Source: an uncultured Moraxella sp. (GTDB lineage: Bacteria > Pseudomonadota > Gammaproteobacteria > Pseudomonadales > Moraxellaceae). From it: 18,723 nt of DNA. The notes beneath the pieces were generated by a model, which worked only from the letters and a program-made list of their open reading frames with translations, had not been told where the DNA came from and ran no database searches. The translations under genes and the position numbers were made by a program. Location: contig CAKMOY010000156.1 of the NCBI GenBank assembly GCA_927911235.1, forward strand, positions 1 to 18,723. The letters are read 5' to 3'. Below are positions 1 through 10,668 of this stretch, one piece after another (within the stretch, counting starts at the first letter, position 1; every line of letters begins with the position of its first letter).

Positions 1-81
1 ATAGCCTTTTGACATACGCACCATGCTTGTCAATATTGCTGTCGCCATTTTTTGTAGCCACTCATCATCGCAGGAAAGATT

Positions 82-1320
82 ATGTTTACCAAGCCAAATA
101 TCGCCAATGACTTCGCCCACCGTTTTTATCCAAAAAAAATATACATTTGTTGTTTTTTTGGGTTATCCATGATATTGACCGCTTGTGAACATCCCAATGC
201 GAGCCAGTCAAGCACGACCGCCGACAATCCTGCAACCGCAAGCACGGCTCAAACCTTACAAAATAACGAAATTCAACTTTTATCAAGCGATATCATCACC
301 GCAAAAGCGGAACGTTACCAGCCAAGTGTTACGATTACAGGCACTTTACAGGCGAGCGACACCGCCACAGTACAGTCTACGGTAAGTGCAAAAGTTCAAC
401 AAGTGTTGGTAAAAGTCGGACAAACGGTAAAAAAAGGACAGCCATTGGTAAGGCTAGACAATCAAGATAGCGAAAACCAACTGGCACAAGCCCAAGCTGA
501 TGTCGCATCAGCTGAAGCCCAAGCCCAAGTATCTGCCGAATTGGCTCAAAAAAACAAAGCCTTGCTAGACCAAGGATTTGTTTCCGAAATGGAATACAAA
601 CGTAGCCTTGCTGAAGCAAAAGCAGGGCAAGCCGCTGTCAAAGCCAAAAAAGCCCAGCTAAGCATTGTACAAAAACAAAGCAATGATACGCTGATTGTAG
701 CGACTGCCGATGGTGTGATTGCTAGCCGTCAAGTGGAAAATGGACAGGTGATTTCGCCCAATCAAGCCTTGATGACGATTGTCAATCCCAATAAACTTGA
801 ATTTAGTGCCAATGTGCCAAGCGAAACGCAAGCGATTACAGTCGGTCAAAGCGTGCCGTTTACCATTGCCAATAGCACCCATCAGTTTGTCGGTCAGGTG
901 AGCCGAATTGCCCCAGAAATCGACCCCTTGACCCGTCAATTGCCGATTTTTATTGCAGTAAAACCTGAACAAAATGGACAAACTTTAAAAGCAGGTATGT
1001 TTGCCACAGGTCAGTTAGAATACGGACAAATTCAAGTCGGCGTGTTAATTCCGATGACGGCGGTTAGCTTTGATAAACAAATTGACAAGGCGAGTAGCGT
1101 TACCGCAATCAGTGTTAAAACAACGAACGAAAGCCAATTACAATCTGGTATGGTAATGGTGATTGGGCAAGACCATGTGATTCGCAGTCAGCCGATTGAG
1201 ATTATCCGCAGTCAAGATGATACAGGGCAATATTTGATAACAGGCATTGAGCAAGGTACACTGGTAATTACTACCGCTTTAAGCCGTCAAGATATTGGCA
1301 AAAAAGCGATTTTAAAATAA
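82..1320 (+). CDS. RND efflux periplasmic adaptor (membrane fusion lipoprotein)
   Basis: A 412-residue membrane fusion protein that links an RND pump in the inner membrane to an outer-membrane channel. A long basic N-region and a hydrophobic stretch end in the lipobox LTAC, so Cys35 is the likely lipidated residue. The half-motif VKVGQTVKKGQPLVRLDNQD is typical of the lipoyl domain; an Ala/Gln/Lys-rich alpha-helical hairpin follows at about residues 125-190, then beta-barrel and membrane-proximal domains. The start is supported by AGGAAA seven bases upstream. The pump gene follows after 40 bp and is surely co-transcribed. The substrate cannot be read from the sequence. No outer-membrane partner gene is in the window, so a TolC/OprM-type channel must be encoded elsewhere. 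Family assignment is firm; the exact subfamily is not. Confidence 0.93.
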   Translation: MFTKPNIANDFAHRFYPKKIYICCFFGLSMILTACEHPNASQSSTTADNPATASTAQTLQNNEIQLLSSDIITAKAERYQPSVTITGTLQASDTATVQSTVSAKVQQVLVKVGQTVKKGQPLVRLDNQDSENQLAQAQADVASAEAQAQVSAELAQKNKALLDQGFVSEMEYKRSLAEAKAGQAAVKAKKAQLSIVQKQSNDTLIVATADGVIASRQVENGQVISPNQALMTIVNPNKLEFSANVPSETQAITVGQSVPFTIANSTHQFVGQVSRIAPEIDPLTRQLPIFIAVKPEQNGQTLKAGMFATGQLEYGQIQVGVLIPMTAVSFDKQIDKASSVTAISVKTTNESQLQSGMVMVIGQDHVIRSQPIEIIRSQDDTGQYLITGIEQGTLVITTALSRQDIGKKAILK

Positions 1321-1360
1321 TCATTGCAATTCACTTTATCATTAAAAAGGTAATATTTAG

Positions 1361-4300
1361 ATGTGGCTAACCCGTGTCAGTATCAATAATCCTGTTTTTG
1401 CAACCATGATTATGCTTGCGTTTATGGTGGTGGGCTTGCTTGCCACTCAGCGTATGCAGGTGGAAGAATTTCCTGATATTGATTTTCCGTTTGTGGTTGT
1501 TAATACCGTTTATACTGGGGCTTCGCCTGAAGTGGTGGAGAGCGATATTAGCAAAAAAATTGAAGACCAAGTTAATACCATCTCAGGGGTAAAAGAAGTT
1601 ACATCCATTTCGCAACAAGGCTTGTCGCAGGTGATTGTGCAGTTTGATTTAAACGTGCCGTCCGATGTTGCCGCCCAAAATGTGCGGGATAAATTGGCTT
1701 TGGTTACGCCGATCTTTCGTGATGAAGTGCAAGACCCGATTGTCGCCCAGTACAACCCTGCCGATGCCCCTGTGGTGTCGGTAACGTTTCGCTCGGACAG
1801 TATGCCGATTAAAGATTTGTCCACTTATTTGGAAAATACCGTTAGCAAACAATTGCAAACCGTTACAGGCGTTGGGCGTGTGGATATGTTGGGCGATAGA
1901 CAACGCCAAATCCGCATTGTCATCAAGCCTGAACAAATGAACGCTCATCGGGTATCTGTCAATCAAATTGTCAATGCGTTACGCTCGGAAAATGTAGAAT
2001 TGCCAGTCGGCACAATTAAAAATCGCAATGATGAAATGGTGGTGCAGATTAATGGCTTGGTAAAAACACCGTCCGAATTTAACCAGTTGATTGTCGCCCA
2101 AAACCGTGGGGCAAATGGTCTATCAACGCCTGTGTATCTGTCGCAAGTCGCCCAAGTGGTTGATGGGCAAGCTGAAGCCGAATCCGCCTCGCTACAAAAC
2201 GGTCAAACCGCCGTTGCCATGGACATTATCAAAACGTCTGATGCCAATATCATTGATGTGGTGGACAATACCCAAAAACGCCTTGAAGAAATCCGACAAA
2301 CCCTACCCAATGGCGTAACCATGACGGTGGTGGCGGACAGCTCCAAAAGCATTCGTGGCTCGCTGAACAACGTGGTGCGAACGCTGATTGAAGGGGCGAT
2401 TTTGGCGGTGTTTATTGTGTGGTTGTTTTTGGGGTCGTGGCGTTCTACCATTATCACAGGGCTGACCTTGCCGATTTCGCTTTTGGGGACGCTTGCGATG
2501 ATTTGGACGTTTGGTTTTTCTATTAATATGATGACCTTATTGGCATTGGCGTTGTGTATTGGTCTGTTGATTGATGATGCGATTGTGGTGCGTGAGAATA
2601 TTGTGCGTCATGTGGCGATGGGCAAACATCATCGCAAAGCAGCTTTGGACGGTACGCAGGAAATTGGGCTTGCCGTCCTTGCCACCAGCCTTGTGATTGT
2701 GGCGGTGTTTTTACCTGTGGCGTTTATGGGTGGGATTATCGGTCGGTTTTTTTATCAATTTGGGGTAACGGTTTCGATTGCGGTGCTGATTTCTATGTTT
2801 GTTAGTTTTACCCTAGACCCTATGTTATCAAGTATTTGGCACGACCCAGAAGCCGAACACCAACACGAACGTTTAAAAGAACAGGTCAAATTTTCCAAAC
2901 GTCCGATTGCGTGGATTTTAGATAATTTTCAACGTTTATTGGATAAAATCACCAACGCTTATGGCAAAATTTTGGCTTGGAGTTTACGCCAACGTTTTTT
3001 AACGCTATTAGTTGCGGTTGGCTCGTTGGTGGGGGCATTTTTTGCGGTCAGTCTTGTCGGGAAAGAATTTGTTCCCCAACCTGATTTGGGTGAAATTAAA
3101 GTCAAATTTGAAACGCCTGTCAATGCCAATTTGGACTATACCCAACAAAAAACCGTCCAAGTCAATGCGGTACTCAACAGTTTTCCAGAAGTTACCGACA
3201 CTTACGCCACCATCAATTCGCTGGCTTATAGTGGCAAAAATCGGGTACAAATAAAGGTTTCACTCACGCCAAAAGACGAGAGAAGCAAAAAATTACCCGA
3301 ACTTAGCCGAGAAATCCGAGAACAATTACAACGCATCGGTGGTATAGAAGTCACGTCTGTCGCAGGGTCAGATATGGCGGTATCGGGCGGATTAAAGCCA
3401 ATTATGATTTCTATCAAAGGCGATGATTTGGACGAATTGCAACGCCTGTCCAACGAATTTATGCAACGACTTGACAAGGTGGACGGCTTGGTAGACATAG
3501 AAAGCACACTAAAACAGCCAAAATCGATGGTATCCGTCAAAATTGACCGTATCGCCACCAATGACGCAGGCTTGTCTATTGGACAAATTGGACAAGCGTT
3601 ACGCCCACTACTGGCAGGCGATGATGTTACCACTTTTAAAGACGAAAACGGCAACAATCTTGACGTAAATGTGCGACTATCCGACCAAGACCACAGAACC
3701 ATATCCCAACTACAATCACTGTATTTAACGTCCAACAAAACCGACCAAAATGGACAGCCCTTGTTAATTCCGCTATCGCAAGTGGCAAGTTTTAGCGAAG
3801 CATTGGGCGTACCGCAGATTAACCGCCGAGGTTTGTTCCGAGAAGTGGTGGTGCAAGCCAATACAGACGGCAGACCTGCTGGCGACATTGGTGATGACAT
3901 TGCCAAAATCCAAGCCGACATGAAACTGCCACAAGGCTACAGCTTTGCGGTGCAAGGCTCAAACAAAGACATGGCAGAATCTATCGGCTATGCAGTAACG
4001 GCTTTGGTGCTTGCGGTGGTGTTTATTTATATGTTGCTAGGCTCGCAGTTTAACAGCTTTTTATATCCGATTGCGATTATGGCATCCTTACCGTTGTCGC
4101 TGATTGGGGTGTTTTTTGCGTTATTTATCTTTGGCTCAACACTCAACATTTTTTCAATCATTGGTATTATTATGCTGATGGGATTGGTGTGTAAAAATGC
4201 GATTTTGCTGATTGACTTTATCAAAGAAGCGATTGCCAACGGACAAAGCCGACACCAAGCCATCATGCAAGCAGGACAAACACGGCTACGTCCTATCTTG

Positions 4301-4513
4301 ATGACGACGATGGCGATGGTGATGGGTATGATACCGCTTGCCATCGGTATTGGCGAAGGTGCAGAACAACAAGCTCCGATGGCTCATGCGATTATTGGCG
4401 GTGTGATTACTTCTACCCTTTTGACTTTGATTGTTGTGCCTGTAATTTATACCTATCTTGATGATGCCAAAAACATGACGTTTGGTTTTGTGAAAAAGTT
4501 TAGCAAATCGTGA
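1361..4513 (+). CDS. RND multidrug efflux pump, inner-membrane permease
   Basis: A 1050-residue proton-driven RND (HAE1/AcrB-like) transporter, the normal length for the family. It opens with [14 protein letters not shown] and a first membrane helix. The second block of helices carries the charged pair Asp405-Asp406 (LLIDDAIVV) used for proton relay in TM4, and the C-terminal block has the matching Lys in [13 protein letters not shown]. Two large periplasmic loops occupy about residues 35-335 and 565-870. The frame is uninterrupted. The start is preceded by AAAAGG at a suitable distance, 40 bp after the adaptor gene, so the two form an operon. It probably exports drugs, detergents or dyes across both membranes together with the adaptor and an unlinked channel. 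Substrate range is unknown. Confidence 0.95.
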   Translation: MWLTRVSINNPVFATMIMLAFMVVGLLATQRMQVEEFPDIDFPFVVVNTVYTGASPEVVESDISKKIEDQVNTISGVKEVTSISQQGLSQVIVQFDLNVPSDVAAQNVRDKLALVTPIFRDEVQDPIVAQYNPADAPVVSVTFRSDSMPIKDLSTYLENTVSKQLQTVTGVGRVDMLGDRQRQIRIVIKPEQMNAHRVSVNQIVNALRSENVELPVGTIKNRNDEMVVQINGLVKTPSEFNQLIVAQNRGANGLSTPVYLSQVAQVVDGQAEAESASLQNGQTAVAMDIIKTSDANIIDVVDNTQKRLEEIRQTLPNGVTMTVVADSSKSIRGSLNNVVRTLIEGAILAVFIVWLFLGSWRSTIITGLTLPISLLGTLAMIWTFGFSINMMTLLALALCIGLLIDDAIVVRENIVRHVAMGKHHRKAALDGTQEIGLAVLATSLVIVAVFLPVAFMGGIIGRFFYQFGVTVSIAVLISMFVSFTLDPMLSSIWHDPEAEHQHERLKEQVKFSKRPIAWILDNFQRLLDKITNAYGKILAWSLRQRFLTLLVAVGSLVGAFFAVSLVGKEFVPQPDLGEIKVKFETPVNANLDYTQQKTVQVNAVLNSFPEVTDTYATINSLAYSGKNRVQIKVSLTPKDERSKKLPELSREIREQLQRIGGIEVTSVAGSDMAVSGGLKPIMISIKGDDLDELQRLSNEFMQRLDKVDGLVDIESTLKQPKSMVSVKIDRIATNDAGLSIGQIGQALRPLLAGDDVTTFKDENGNNLDVNVRLSDQDHRTISQLQSLYLTSNKTDQNGQPLLIPLSQVASFSEALGVPQINRRGLFREVVVQANTDGRPAGDIGDDIAKIQADMKLPQGYSFAVQGSNKDMAESIGYAVTALVLAVVFIYMLLGSQFNSFLYPIAIMASLPLSLIGVFFALFIFGSTLNIFSIIGIIMLMGLVCKNAILLIDFIKEAIANGQSRHQAIMQAGQTRLRPILMTTMAMVMGMIPLAIGIGEGAEQQAPMAHAIIGGVITSTLLTLIVVPVIYTYLDDAKNMTFGFVKKFSKS

Positions 4514-4550
4514 TATTGTTTAATTTTACAAGTTTAAAAAGCCACATCTG

Positions 4551-5281
4551 TTAAAACGGCACATCACTTTCCCACTCTAGCCACGCGCCGTTGTTTGGGT
4601 GCTTTAGCCGAAGTTTACGAGCGTGCAGGCATAGACGTGGCGAAAGTTGATACGGCTTGCCATCAAGCACATCTTGGGCATAGATGGGGTCGCCTAACAT
4701 GACATGACCGATATGAAGCATATGCACTCTCAGCTGATGGCTACGCCCTGTTATAGGGTATAACGCCACACGGCTGACAGGGTTGCCTTGGCGTAGTTCA
4801 TGGTGCAAGGTTTCATACTTGGTGTAGGCTCGTTTATTCCAGTCCATATCCACGATATGTTTGGGTTTTTGTGGTGGGTCGTAACGCACAGGCACATCGA
4901 CTTCGCCTTGTTGTGGGGTCGTTCCCCATACAACGGCTTGATATTCTTTTGATGGAATGCGGTCGATAAATTGCTTGCTGATATGGCTTTGTGATTCGCT
5001 ATTTCTAGCAAAGATGATAATGCCTGAAGTGTCCATGTCTAGGCGATGAATGAGTTTGACGTTTGGGTCGGCTTTGAGCAAACGAGATTGTAAGCTGACC
5101 TTTAATTCTTTGCCATCAACGGATAAAAGTCCATGCGGTTTGTCAATGACCCAAATGTCGTCATCACGATATAAAGTAACGGATTTGGCGAAATCGTCAA
5201 AAAAGCTTGGGGTTGTTGGCTTTCTTCATGATTGCGTTGGGCGATGGATTCGGAGGTTAAGGCTTGGGGAAGTTCACGCAT
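4551..5281 (-). pseudogene. rluA: RluA-family rRNA/tRNA pseudouridine synthase, frameshifted
   Basis: Isomerises uridine to pseudouridine; RluA proper acts on 23S rRNA U746 and tRNA U32. The catalytic signature HRLDMDTSGIIIFA is present, as are DDDIWVIDKPHGLLSVDG before it and ITGRSHQLRVHM near the C-terminus. From 5199 down to 4551 the frame is open. The first 26 codons, from ATG at 5281, lie in a different frame and end in ...SQQPQAF. One extra T in the T6 run of the coding strand (5199-5204) would join the parts into ...PQAFFDDFAKSVTLYRDDD, giving about 243 residues (E. coli RluA has 219). The break is therefore a single-base deletion or a sequencing error. It lies downstream of hemL on the same strand and ends 37 bp from the convergent pump gene. 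Confidence 0.85.
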
Positions 5282-5306
5282 TGAATAATGTTTTTCCTAA
5301 AATTTA

Positions 5307-5360
5307 CTAAAACATATGGTTTTCAAAATCTTCTATTAGCTCGTTAAAATCATCTGCCAT
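5307..5360 (-). CDS. Very short acidic peptide, possible gene remnant
   Basis: A 17-codon frame, MADDFNELIEDFENHMF, starts 5 bp after the stop of the antitoxin-like gene and ends 25 bp before rluA. It is strongly acidic and has no recognisable family. Its position right after an antitoxin-like gene is where a toxin would be expected, so it may be the stub of a lost toxin gene, but the residues do not resemble the start of any toxin I know. It may also not be translated. Confidence 0.25.
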   Translation of the reverse strand: MADDFNELIEDFENHMF

Positions 5361-5365
5361 AAAAA

Positions 5366-5494
5366 TTACTGTTCCTTATTTTCCAAATATTGATTAATCG
5401 CATTTTGTGCCAACACATCTTGACTAACACCGATTGCTTGCGAAACCGCAAACAACCGATTTTCAACGCTTGGCAACAAATTCACTGATAACAT
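5366..5494 (-). CDS. Orphan ribbon-helix-helix (CopG-like) antitoxin-like protein
   Basis: A 42-residue protein: a short beta-strand start (MLSVNLLPSVENRLFAVSQA), then GVSQDVLAQNAINQYLENKEQ. The pattern of strand, helix, a turn at Gly-Val-Ser, and a helix ending in a QYLE-type tail is that of small CopG/ParD-like ribbon-helix-helix DNA-binding antitoxins. AAGGAA sits six bases before the ATG. It begins 11 bp after the hemL stop and lies in the same orientation as hemL and rluA. No toxin gene follows, only a 17-codon frame. If functional it may be a solitary repressor or an antidote to a toxin elsewhere. The fold assignment comes from the residue pattern only. Confidence 0.55.
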   Translation of the reverse strand: MLSVNLLPSVENRLFAVSQAIGVSQDVLAQNAINQYLENKEQ

Positions 5495-5505
5495 CAGAAA
5501 TTCCT

Positions 5506-6799
5506 TTAATTCTTCGCCATTTGCTCAAATACTTCTTTTGCCATTTTTAAGGTAAAATCCAAATCTTCCTGCGAATGTTCACTACTCATAAAACCCACTT
5601 CAAAACGCAGACGGTGCAAGGTACACACCACGCTCAAGCATACCATGAAAAACGTGGCAAATTTTTTATCATCACACTGGGTTACATCATCAAAGTTTTT
5701 TGGCAAATCATTCTCAGTAAAATACATACCGAACATACCGCCCAAACGTGTGATTTTAAAGCCAATGCCAGCATCTTTTGCCAATTTTTCTAAATTATCG
5801 GTTAAATACACCACTTTTTTAGCGATATCATCATAAAACCCATCTTTTGTTAATAAATCAAACATGGCAATCCCTGCACGCATGGCAAGCGGATTACCTG
5901 ACAACGTTCCTGCTTGATAGACACCACCTAGTGGGGCGATATGTTCCATTATTTCACGTTTACCGCCAAATGCACCCACTGGTAGACCTGCACCGATTAT
6001 TTTACCAAAAGTCGTCAAATCTGGGGTAATGCCAAAATGGGCTTGAGCCGATTTTAAGCCAACACGAAAGCCTGTCATCACTTCATCAAAAATCAGCACC
6101 GCACCATGTTTGGTACATTCATCACGAAGCGTATCATGAAATGCTTGGGTCGGCACAACCATATTCATGTTGCCAGCGACAGGCTCAACAATCACGCACG
6201 CAATCTCATCGCCAAACTTGGCAAAACAGTCTTTGATAGCCTGTGGGTCGTTGTAGCGTAAAGTATGGTATGTTTGGCAAAGTCAGCAGGTACGCCTTTT
6301 GATGTCGGTTCGCCAATATCAAGCATTCCTGAACCCGCTTTGACAAGCAAACTATCGCTATGCCCATGATAACAGCCTTCAAATTTGACGATTTTATCAC
6401 GTCCTGTATAGCCACGAGCCAGACGAATGGCAGACATGGTCGCCTCAGTCCCAGAGCTTGTCATGCGAATCATTTCCACACTTGGGATTAATTCACAAAT
6501 TTTGTCGGCAATGGTGGTTTCAAATGGTGTCGGTGCCCCAAAGCTCAAGCCATCATCGGCAGCTTTTTCACCGCTTCAATGATATGTGGGTGGGCATGAC
6601 CCAAAATCATCGGACCCCAAGAACCGACATAATCAATATATGCGTTGTCTTCGGTATCATAAATTTTGCTACCTTTTGCACGGCTGATAAAGACTGGTGT
6701 TCCGCCCACGCCTGCAAAAGCTCGTACAGGTGAATTTACGCCCCCAGGGATATGGGCTTTGGCTTGTTTAAAAAGTAGTTGGTTGGTTTGGTTTGACAT
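5506..6799 (-). pseudogene. hemL: Glutamate-1-semialdehyde 2,1-aminomutase, multiply frameshifted
   Basis: PLP enzyme that converts glutamate-1-semialdehyde to 5-aminolevulinate in the C5 heme pathway. Recognisable blocks are [64 protein letters not shown], the PLP-lysine segment TTFGKIIGAGLPVGAFGG, and YQAGTLSGNPLAM. The reading is broken four times: T5 at 6564-6568 needs one more base; one base is missing near 6265; A5 at 5648-5652 needs one more; A4 at 5602-5605 has one too many. Corrected, it gives about 431 residues, the normal length. ATG at 6799 is chosen because GGAAAAAATT precedes it and family members start MSNQTNQL; the ATG at 6811 has no such site. Heme synthesis would need this gene, so sequencing error is more likely than true loss. 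Confidence 0.9.
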
Positions 6800-6821
6800 A
6801 ATTTTTTCCATGATGTGTATA

Positions 6822-7041
6822 AGAACCTGTATTCACAACATTACGCAGTAAAGTTTTACGGTTTTTTTGACCAATATTGATTTGCTTTTGCATGAAAAAT
6901 GGCCAAATCTTGCGGCTCGATGTCAAAAAACTTGCCTGATAGAATGACTATCAGTCTACGTTTTTTCCTTGCTGTTTATAAAAAACAAAGCTGGCAATTT
7001 ATCTCATTTTTCATTGCAAAAACGTTGTAAATGCAGGTTCT
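6822..7041. mobile_element. MITE-like element with 21-bp imperfect terminal inverted repeats
   Basis: The left end (6822-6842, AGAACCTGTATTCACAACAT and one more base) and the reverse complement of the right end (7021-7041, AGAACCTGCATTTACAACGT and one more base) match at 18 of 21 positions. They bound a 220-bp segment with no full gene. A perfect 7-bp hairpin (CTGATAG, 5-nt loop, CTATCAG; 6936-6954) lies near the centre. On the minus strand 39 codons are open from 6975 to 6859, containing GKFFDIEPQDLAIFHAKANQ, which could be the tail of a transposase left after internal deletion; I cannot name the family. No convincing target-site duplication is visible. It lies in the gap between hemL and ppk2. 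Confidence 0.6.
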
Positions 7042-7096
7042 AAAAAAAGATAATGCTATTATAACGATTTTGGTGGTTTTTGGCAAAATTGACGTA

Positions 7097-7134
7097 AAAA
7101 AACCAATTTACCCCATGGGATAAATTGGTTTTTT
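7097..7134. terminator. Strong bidirectional hairpin terminator after ppk2
   Basis: A perfect 14-bp stem (AAAAAACCAATTTA / TAAATTGGTTTTTT) encloses a 10-nt loop CCCCATGGGA. The A-run on one side and T-run on the other make it work in either direction. It lies 11 bp beyond 7146, the stop that ppk2 would have if its 3' frameshift is corrected. Confidence 0.85.
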
Positions 7135-7215
7135 GGCTAAATAACTTATGAATTTATTTTTGCCTTTTTTATTTTTTTGCTTTCGCTGGTTTCTGCCAAC
7201 ATGATGACACTTTCA

Positions 7216-8388
7216 TCACTGACTGCAAGGTCTTCTTTTTTCGCCTTTTTCATACAACGCCCCTGCACGACCGACAATCAACGGGTCTACCGCACGCACA
7301 TTTTTGTTTTCTTTTTGGGTGTATGGCAGTTTGTTTAACACATAACGCATTGCCCCAAGTCTAGCACGTTTTTTGTCGTCCGATTTGATGACAATCCAAG
7401 GACTTTCGGCGGTGTCGGTGTTGTAGAACATGGCTTCTTTTGCCAACGTATAATCGTCCCATTTGTTCAATGACGCTTTGTCAATGGGTGATAATTTCCA
7501 TTGTTTTAATGGGTGGGCTTCACGTTGGGCAAAACGGCGACGTTGCTCTTCACGGCTGACCGAGAACCAAAACTTGATTAAATGGATGCCTGAGCTGATT
7601 AAATGTCTTTCAAATTCAGGCGTTTGACGCATAAAATCGGCATATTGTTCATCAGTACAAAAGCCCATCACACGCTCAACGCCTGCACGGTTGTACCACG
7701 AACGGTCAAACAGCACAATTTCACCAGAAGTCGGCAGATGTTTAATATAACGCTGAAAATACCACTGCCCTTGCTCTTGTTCGGTCGGTTTTTCAAGGGC
7801 GACAACGGTTGCCCCACGTGGATTTAGATGTTCCATAAAGCGTTTAATCGTACCGCCTTTACCAGCGGCATCACGCCCTTCAAAAATGATAACCACTTTT
7901 TGACCTGTTTCTTTCACCCATTTTTGGAGTTTTAACAGTTCAACTTGTAATTCGTATTTTTGGGCTTCGTAATTTTTTCGGCTCATGCGATTTTTGTAAG
8001 GATAACCGCCATCACGCCAATCTTCGGCAAGCTCGTCATCTTTTTTCACGCCTGACTTGATACTTTCACTAATCAATTTTTCGGCAAACAAATCTTTTAA
8101 CACTTTTAATTCGTCCGCTGATGCGTCATGGATTAAGGCTTGTAAATCTTCGGTGGTTTTTTTCAAATCGCCTTGTTTTAAATCTTCTAACACCGTTTCA
8201 TCAATGGCACTTTTGGTTTTGGTCGCTTTACGTAAAAAACGAGCAGATTCTTTGTTGGCTTTTAGTTTTTCTGGGTCGGTTTCTAATGCTTGATTAACGG
8301 GAATCACAGGCTCTTTGACTGGGCTTTTACGAGTGGTCGGTTTACGTGTTGTCGGTTTACGTGTTACTGTCTTTTTTGGGCTTGCCAT
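7216..8388 (-). CDS. ppk2: Polyphosphate kinase 2 (PPK2 family)
   Basis: Transfers phosphate between polyphosphate and nucleoside di- or monophosphates in the cytoplasm. It has Walker A GRDAAGKGG at residues 171-179, the Walker B/lid segment LFDRSWYNRAGVERV at about 226-240, and the basic lid REEQRRRFAQRE. The N-terminus is a Lys/Arg/Thr/Pro-rich tail with a repeated RKPTT unit, then a helical extension up to about residue 125, as in longer PPK2 proteins. The start has AGGAGC upstream. The last nine residues (GEKRRPCSQ) are probably wrong: removing one T from the T6 run at 7236-7241 continues the frame as GEKEDLAVSDESVIML... to a stop at 7146, next to the terminator. Which PPK2 class and nucleotide preference applies cannot be settled here. 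Confidence 0.92.
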   Translation of the reverse strand: MASPKKTVTRKPTTRKPTTRKSPVKEPVIPVNQALETDPEKLKANKESARFLRKATKTKSAIDETVLEDLKQGDLKKTTEDLQALIHDASADELKVLKDLFAEKLISESIKSGVKKDDELAEDWRDGGYPYKNRMSRKNYEAQKYELQVELLKLQKWVKETGQKVVIIFEGRDAAGKGGTIKRFMEHLNPRGATVVALEKPTEQEQGQWYFQRYIKHLPTSGEIVLFDRSWYNRAGVERVMGFCTDEQYADFMRQTPEFERHLISSGIHLIKFWFSVSREEQRRRFAQREAHPLKQWKLSPIDKASLNKWDDYTLAKEAMFYNTDTAESPWIVIKSDDKKRARLGAMRYVLNKLPYTQKENKNVRAVDPLIVGRAGALYEKGEKRRPCSQ

Positions 8389-8548
8389 AAAATGCTCCTA
8401 GTTGTAAAAACATTTGATAAAAAAATGGATAAAAAATAAATCGCTATGTGATAACTATAGACTATTTTTAAATAATTTACAATTTTTTTACCGATAAAAT
8501 GTTGATTTAATGACCTATATTTTTGCCATGATTTATCCATAAAAATAT

Positions 8549-8558
8549 GTTATGATAG
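8549..8558 (+). promoter_or_regulatory. Candidate -10 element for ibaG-murA
   Basis: TATGAT at 8551-8556 lies about 35 bp upstream of the ibaG start in an AT-rich divergent gap (8389-8591) between ppk2 and ibaG. No good -35 hexamer is present at 16-18 bp, so this is weak. Nothing else is seen in the gap. Confidence 0.3.
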
Positions 8559-8591
8559 GCAATTAAACCCTTAATTTTCAGGTAGTATTCT

Positions 8592-8834
8592 ATGAACGCC
8601 CAAGATTTAATTGATTTATTACAACCACATTTTCCAAATGGCATTATCCAAGCTGCCAATCAAGGCAACAAATTTGACGTGCGTGTCGTGGACGATAGTT
8701 TTGACGGCAAACGTCCTGTCGCTCGCCAACAAGCGGTTTTGGCATTGGTAAACGACAAATTTGCCAGTGGCGAAATTCATGCGTTAAATATCCAAGCCTT
8801 GACCCACGCTCAATGGCAAGCTATGCAAGCGTAA
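8592..8834 (+). CDS. ibaG: BolA-family protein IbaG
   Basis: An 80-residue BolA-like protein. The family pairs with monothiol glutaredoxins and takes part in iron-sulfur cluster handling; IbaG (YrbA) is linked to acid stress and cell envelope homeostasis. It has the short alpha-beta-beta-alpha-beta arrangement, with DVRVVDDSFDGKRPVARQQA in the middle and GEIHALNIQALTHAQW near the end, where BolA proteins keep a conserved histidine. AGGTAG precedes the ATG. It lies 110 bp before murA on the same strand, the arrangement found in many gammaproteobacteria, which supports IbaG rather than BolA proper. Confidence 0.9.
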   Translation: MNAQDLIDLLQPHFPNGIIQAANQGNKFDVRVVDDSFDGKRPVARQQAVLALVNDKFASGEIHALNIQALTHAQWQAMQA

Positions 8835-8862
8835 TCATTAAAAAGTTAATGAAGTTAGCAGG

Positions 8863-8879
8863 GGTGTATTGAATACGCC
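8863..8879. repeat. 17-nt imperfect palindrome, copy A
   Basis: GGTGTATTGAATACGCC lies in the ibaG-murA gap. It matches 15 of 17 positions of copy B, read on the minus strand, at 18148-18164. It may form a small hairpin but has no T-run, so it is not an obvious terminator. Confidence 0.5.
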
Positions 8880-8905
8880 CATGATAATATATGATAACTA
8901 ATTGA

Positions 8906-10206
<1,301 letters not shown>

Positions 10207-10207
<1 letters not shown>

Positions 10208-10542
10208 TGAGCAAACCTTTTTTAAAATGGGCAGGTGGTAAATCCAAACTTGTCCCATTTATAAAAATGTATATTTTACAACTTGAAAATATTAACGCCC
10301 AAGATGTTGCCGAGTACGAACAGCAAAATAATATCAAATTAAAAGATTTTATTATTCAGCTTATTCAGTCAAAAAAGATGATTAAAGAAATAGGCGATTT
10401 GAAAGTTGATAATGAAATCAAATCATTAGGTGGTAGCCTGGCAAAATATGCAAAAAGTAAACCCATCTTAACAGATGAACAGACTAATCTGTTAGTACGC
10501 CAAAAATTTGCCGAAAAATGGGTAGCCAATGAAAGCCATTGA
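10207..10542 (+). CDS. Chimeric remnant: Dam methylase N-terminus joined to antitoxin-like body
   Basis: 111 codons. The first 19 residues, MSKPFLKWAGGKSKLVPFI, are the start of a Dam/DpnII-type adenine methyltransferase, including its SAM-binding FLKWAGGK motif; none of the rest of that enzyme (for example the DPPY motif) follows. From Met21 the sequence is unrelated: a helical, Gln/Lys-rich segment and then KSLGGSLAKYAKSKPILTDE ... RQKFAEKWVANESH. This part ends overlapping a 15-codon PIN-toxin start, so by position it is probably the matching antitoxin. It could start independently at ATG 10267. The ATG at 10207 overlaps the murA stop. I read it as a deletion scar that fused a methylase stub to a toxin-antitoxin remnant. 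The antitoxin assignment is positional. Confidence 0.55.
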
Positions 10543-10576
10543 TACCAACATTGTATTGCGTTATTTTGTGAAATAA
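10529..10576 (+). pseudogene. Truncated PIN-domain (VapC-like) toxin start
   Basis: Fifteen codons, MKAIDTNIVLRYFVK, then TAA. The M-x-x-DTN-hydrophobic-x-hydrophobic-R-Y start is the first strand of PIN ribonuclease toxins, with the first catalytic Asp (Asp5). The ATG overlaps the end of the preceding antitoxin-like frame by 14 bases, as in real toxin-antitoxin operons. The rest of a toxin of about 130 residues is missing, so no activity is expected. Confidence 0.6.
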
Positions 10577-10615
10577 CTTTAACTTTTGATAAAAAAGCGT
10601 CAAAATCGCCATTTT

Positions 10616-10644
10616 TTGAACTTTTAAAATAAGACTTATATATC
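10616..10644 (+). promoter_or_regulatory. Candidate promoter for hisG
   Basis: TTGAAC (10616-10621), a 17-bp spacer, then TATATC (10639-10644), 24 bp before the hisG start. The spacing is ideal, but the -10 is a moderate match and the region is AT-rich. It would let hisG be transcribed apart from murA. Confidence 0.4.
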
Positions 10645-10668
10645 GTAAATTAGACCAAAATCAAAATT

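Noticed and set aside
1..81. Possible end or start of another gene at the left edge
   Set aside because: Both a plus frame and a minus frame are open over these few codons, but neither is long enough to recognise; only the ribosome binding site of the adaptor gene is supported.
3226..3921. 231-codon open frame on the minus strand inside the RND pump gene
   Set aside because: It is antisense to a clearly conserved transporter; its composition (Ser/Cys-rich) is what reverse reading of such a gene gives, with no family motif.
4514..4550. Terminator between the convergent pump and rluA genes
   Set aside because: I looked for a hairpin in this 37-bp gap and found no stem longer than a few bases.
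8300..8380. Short tandem repeat in the 5' end of ppk2 (repeated RKPTT)
   Set aside because: Only about two and a half units, encoding a basic tail common in PPK2 and DNA/polyP-binding proteins; too few units to suggest phase variation or CRISPR.
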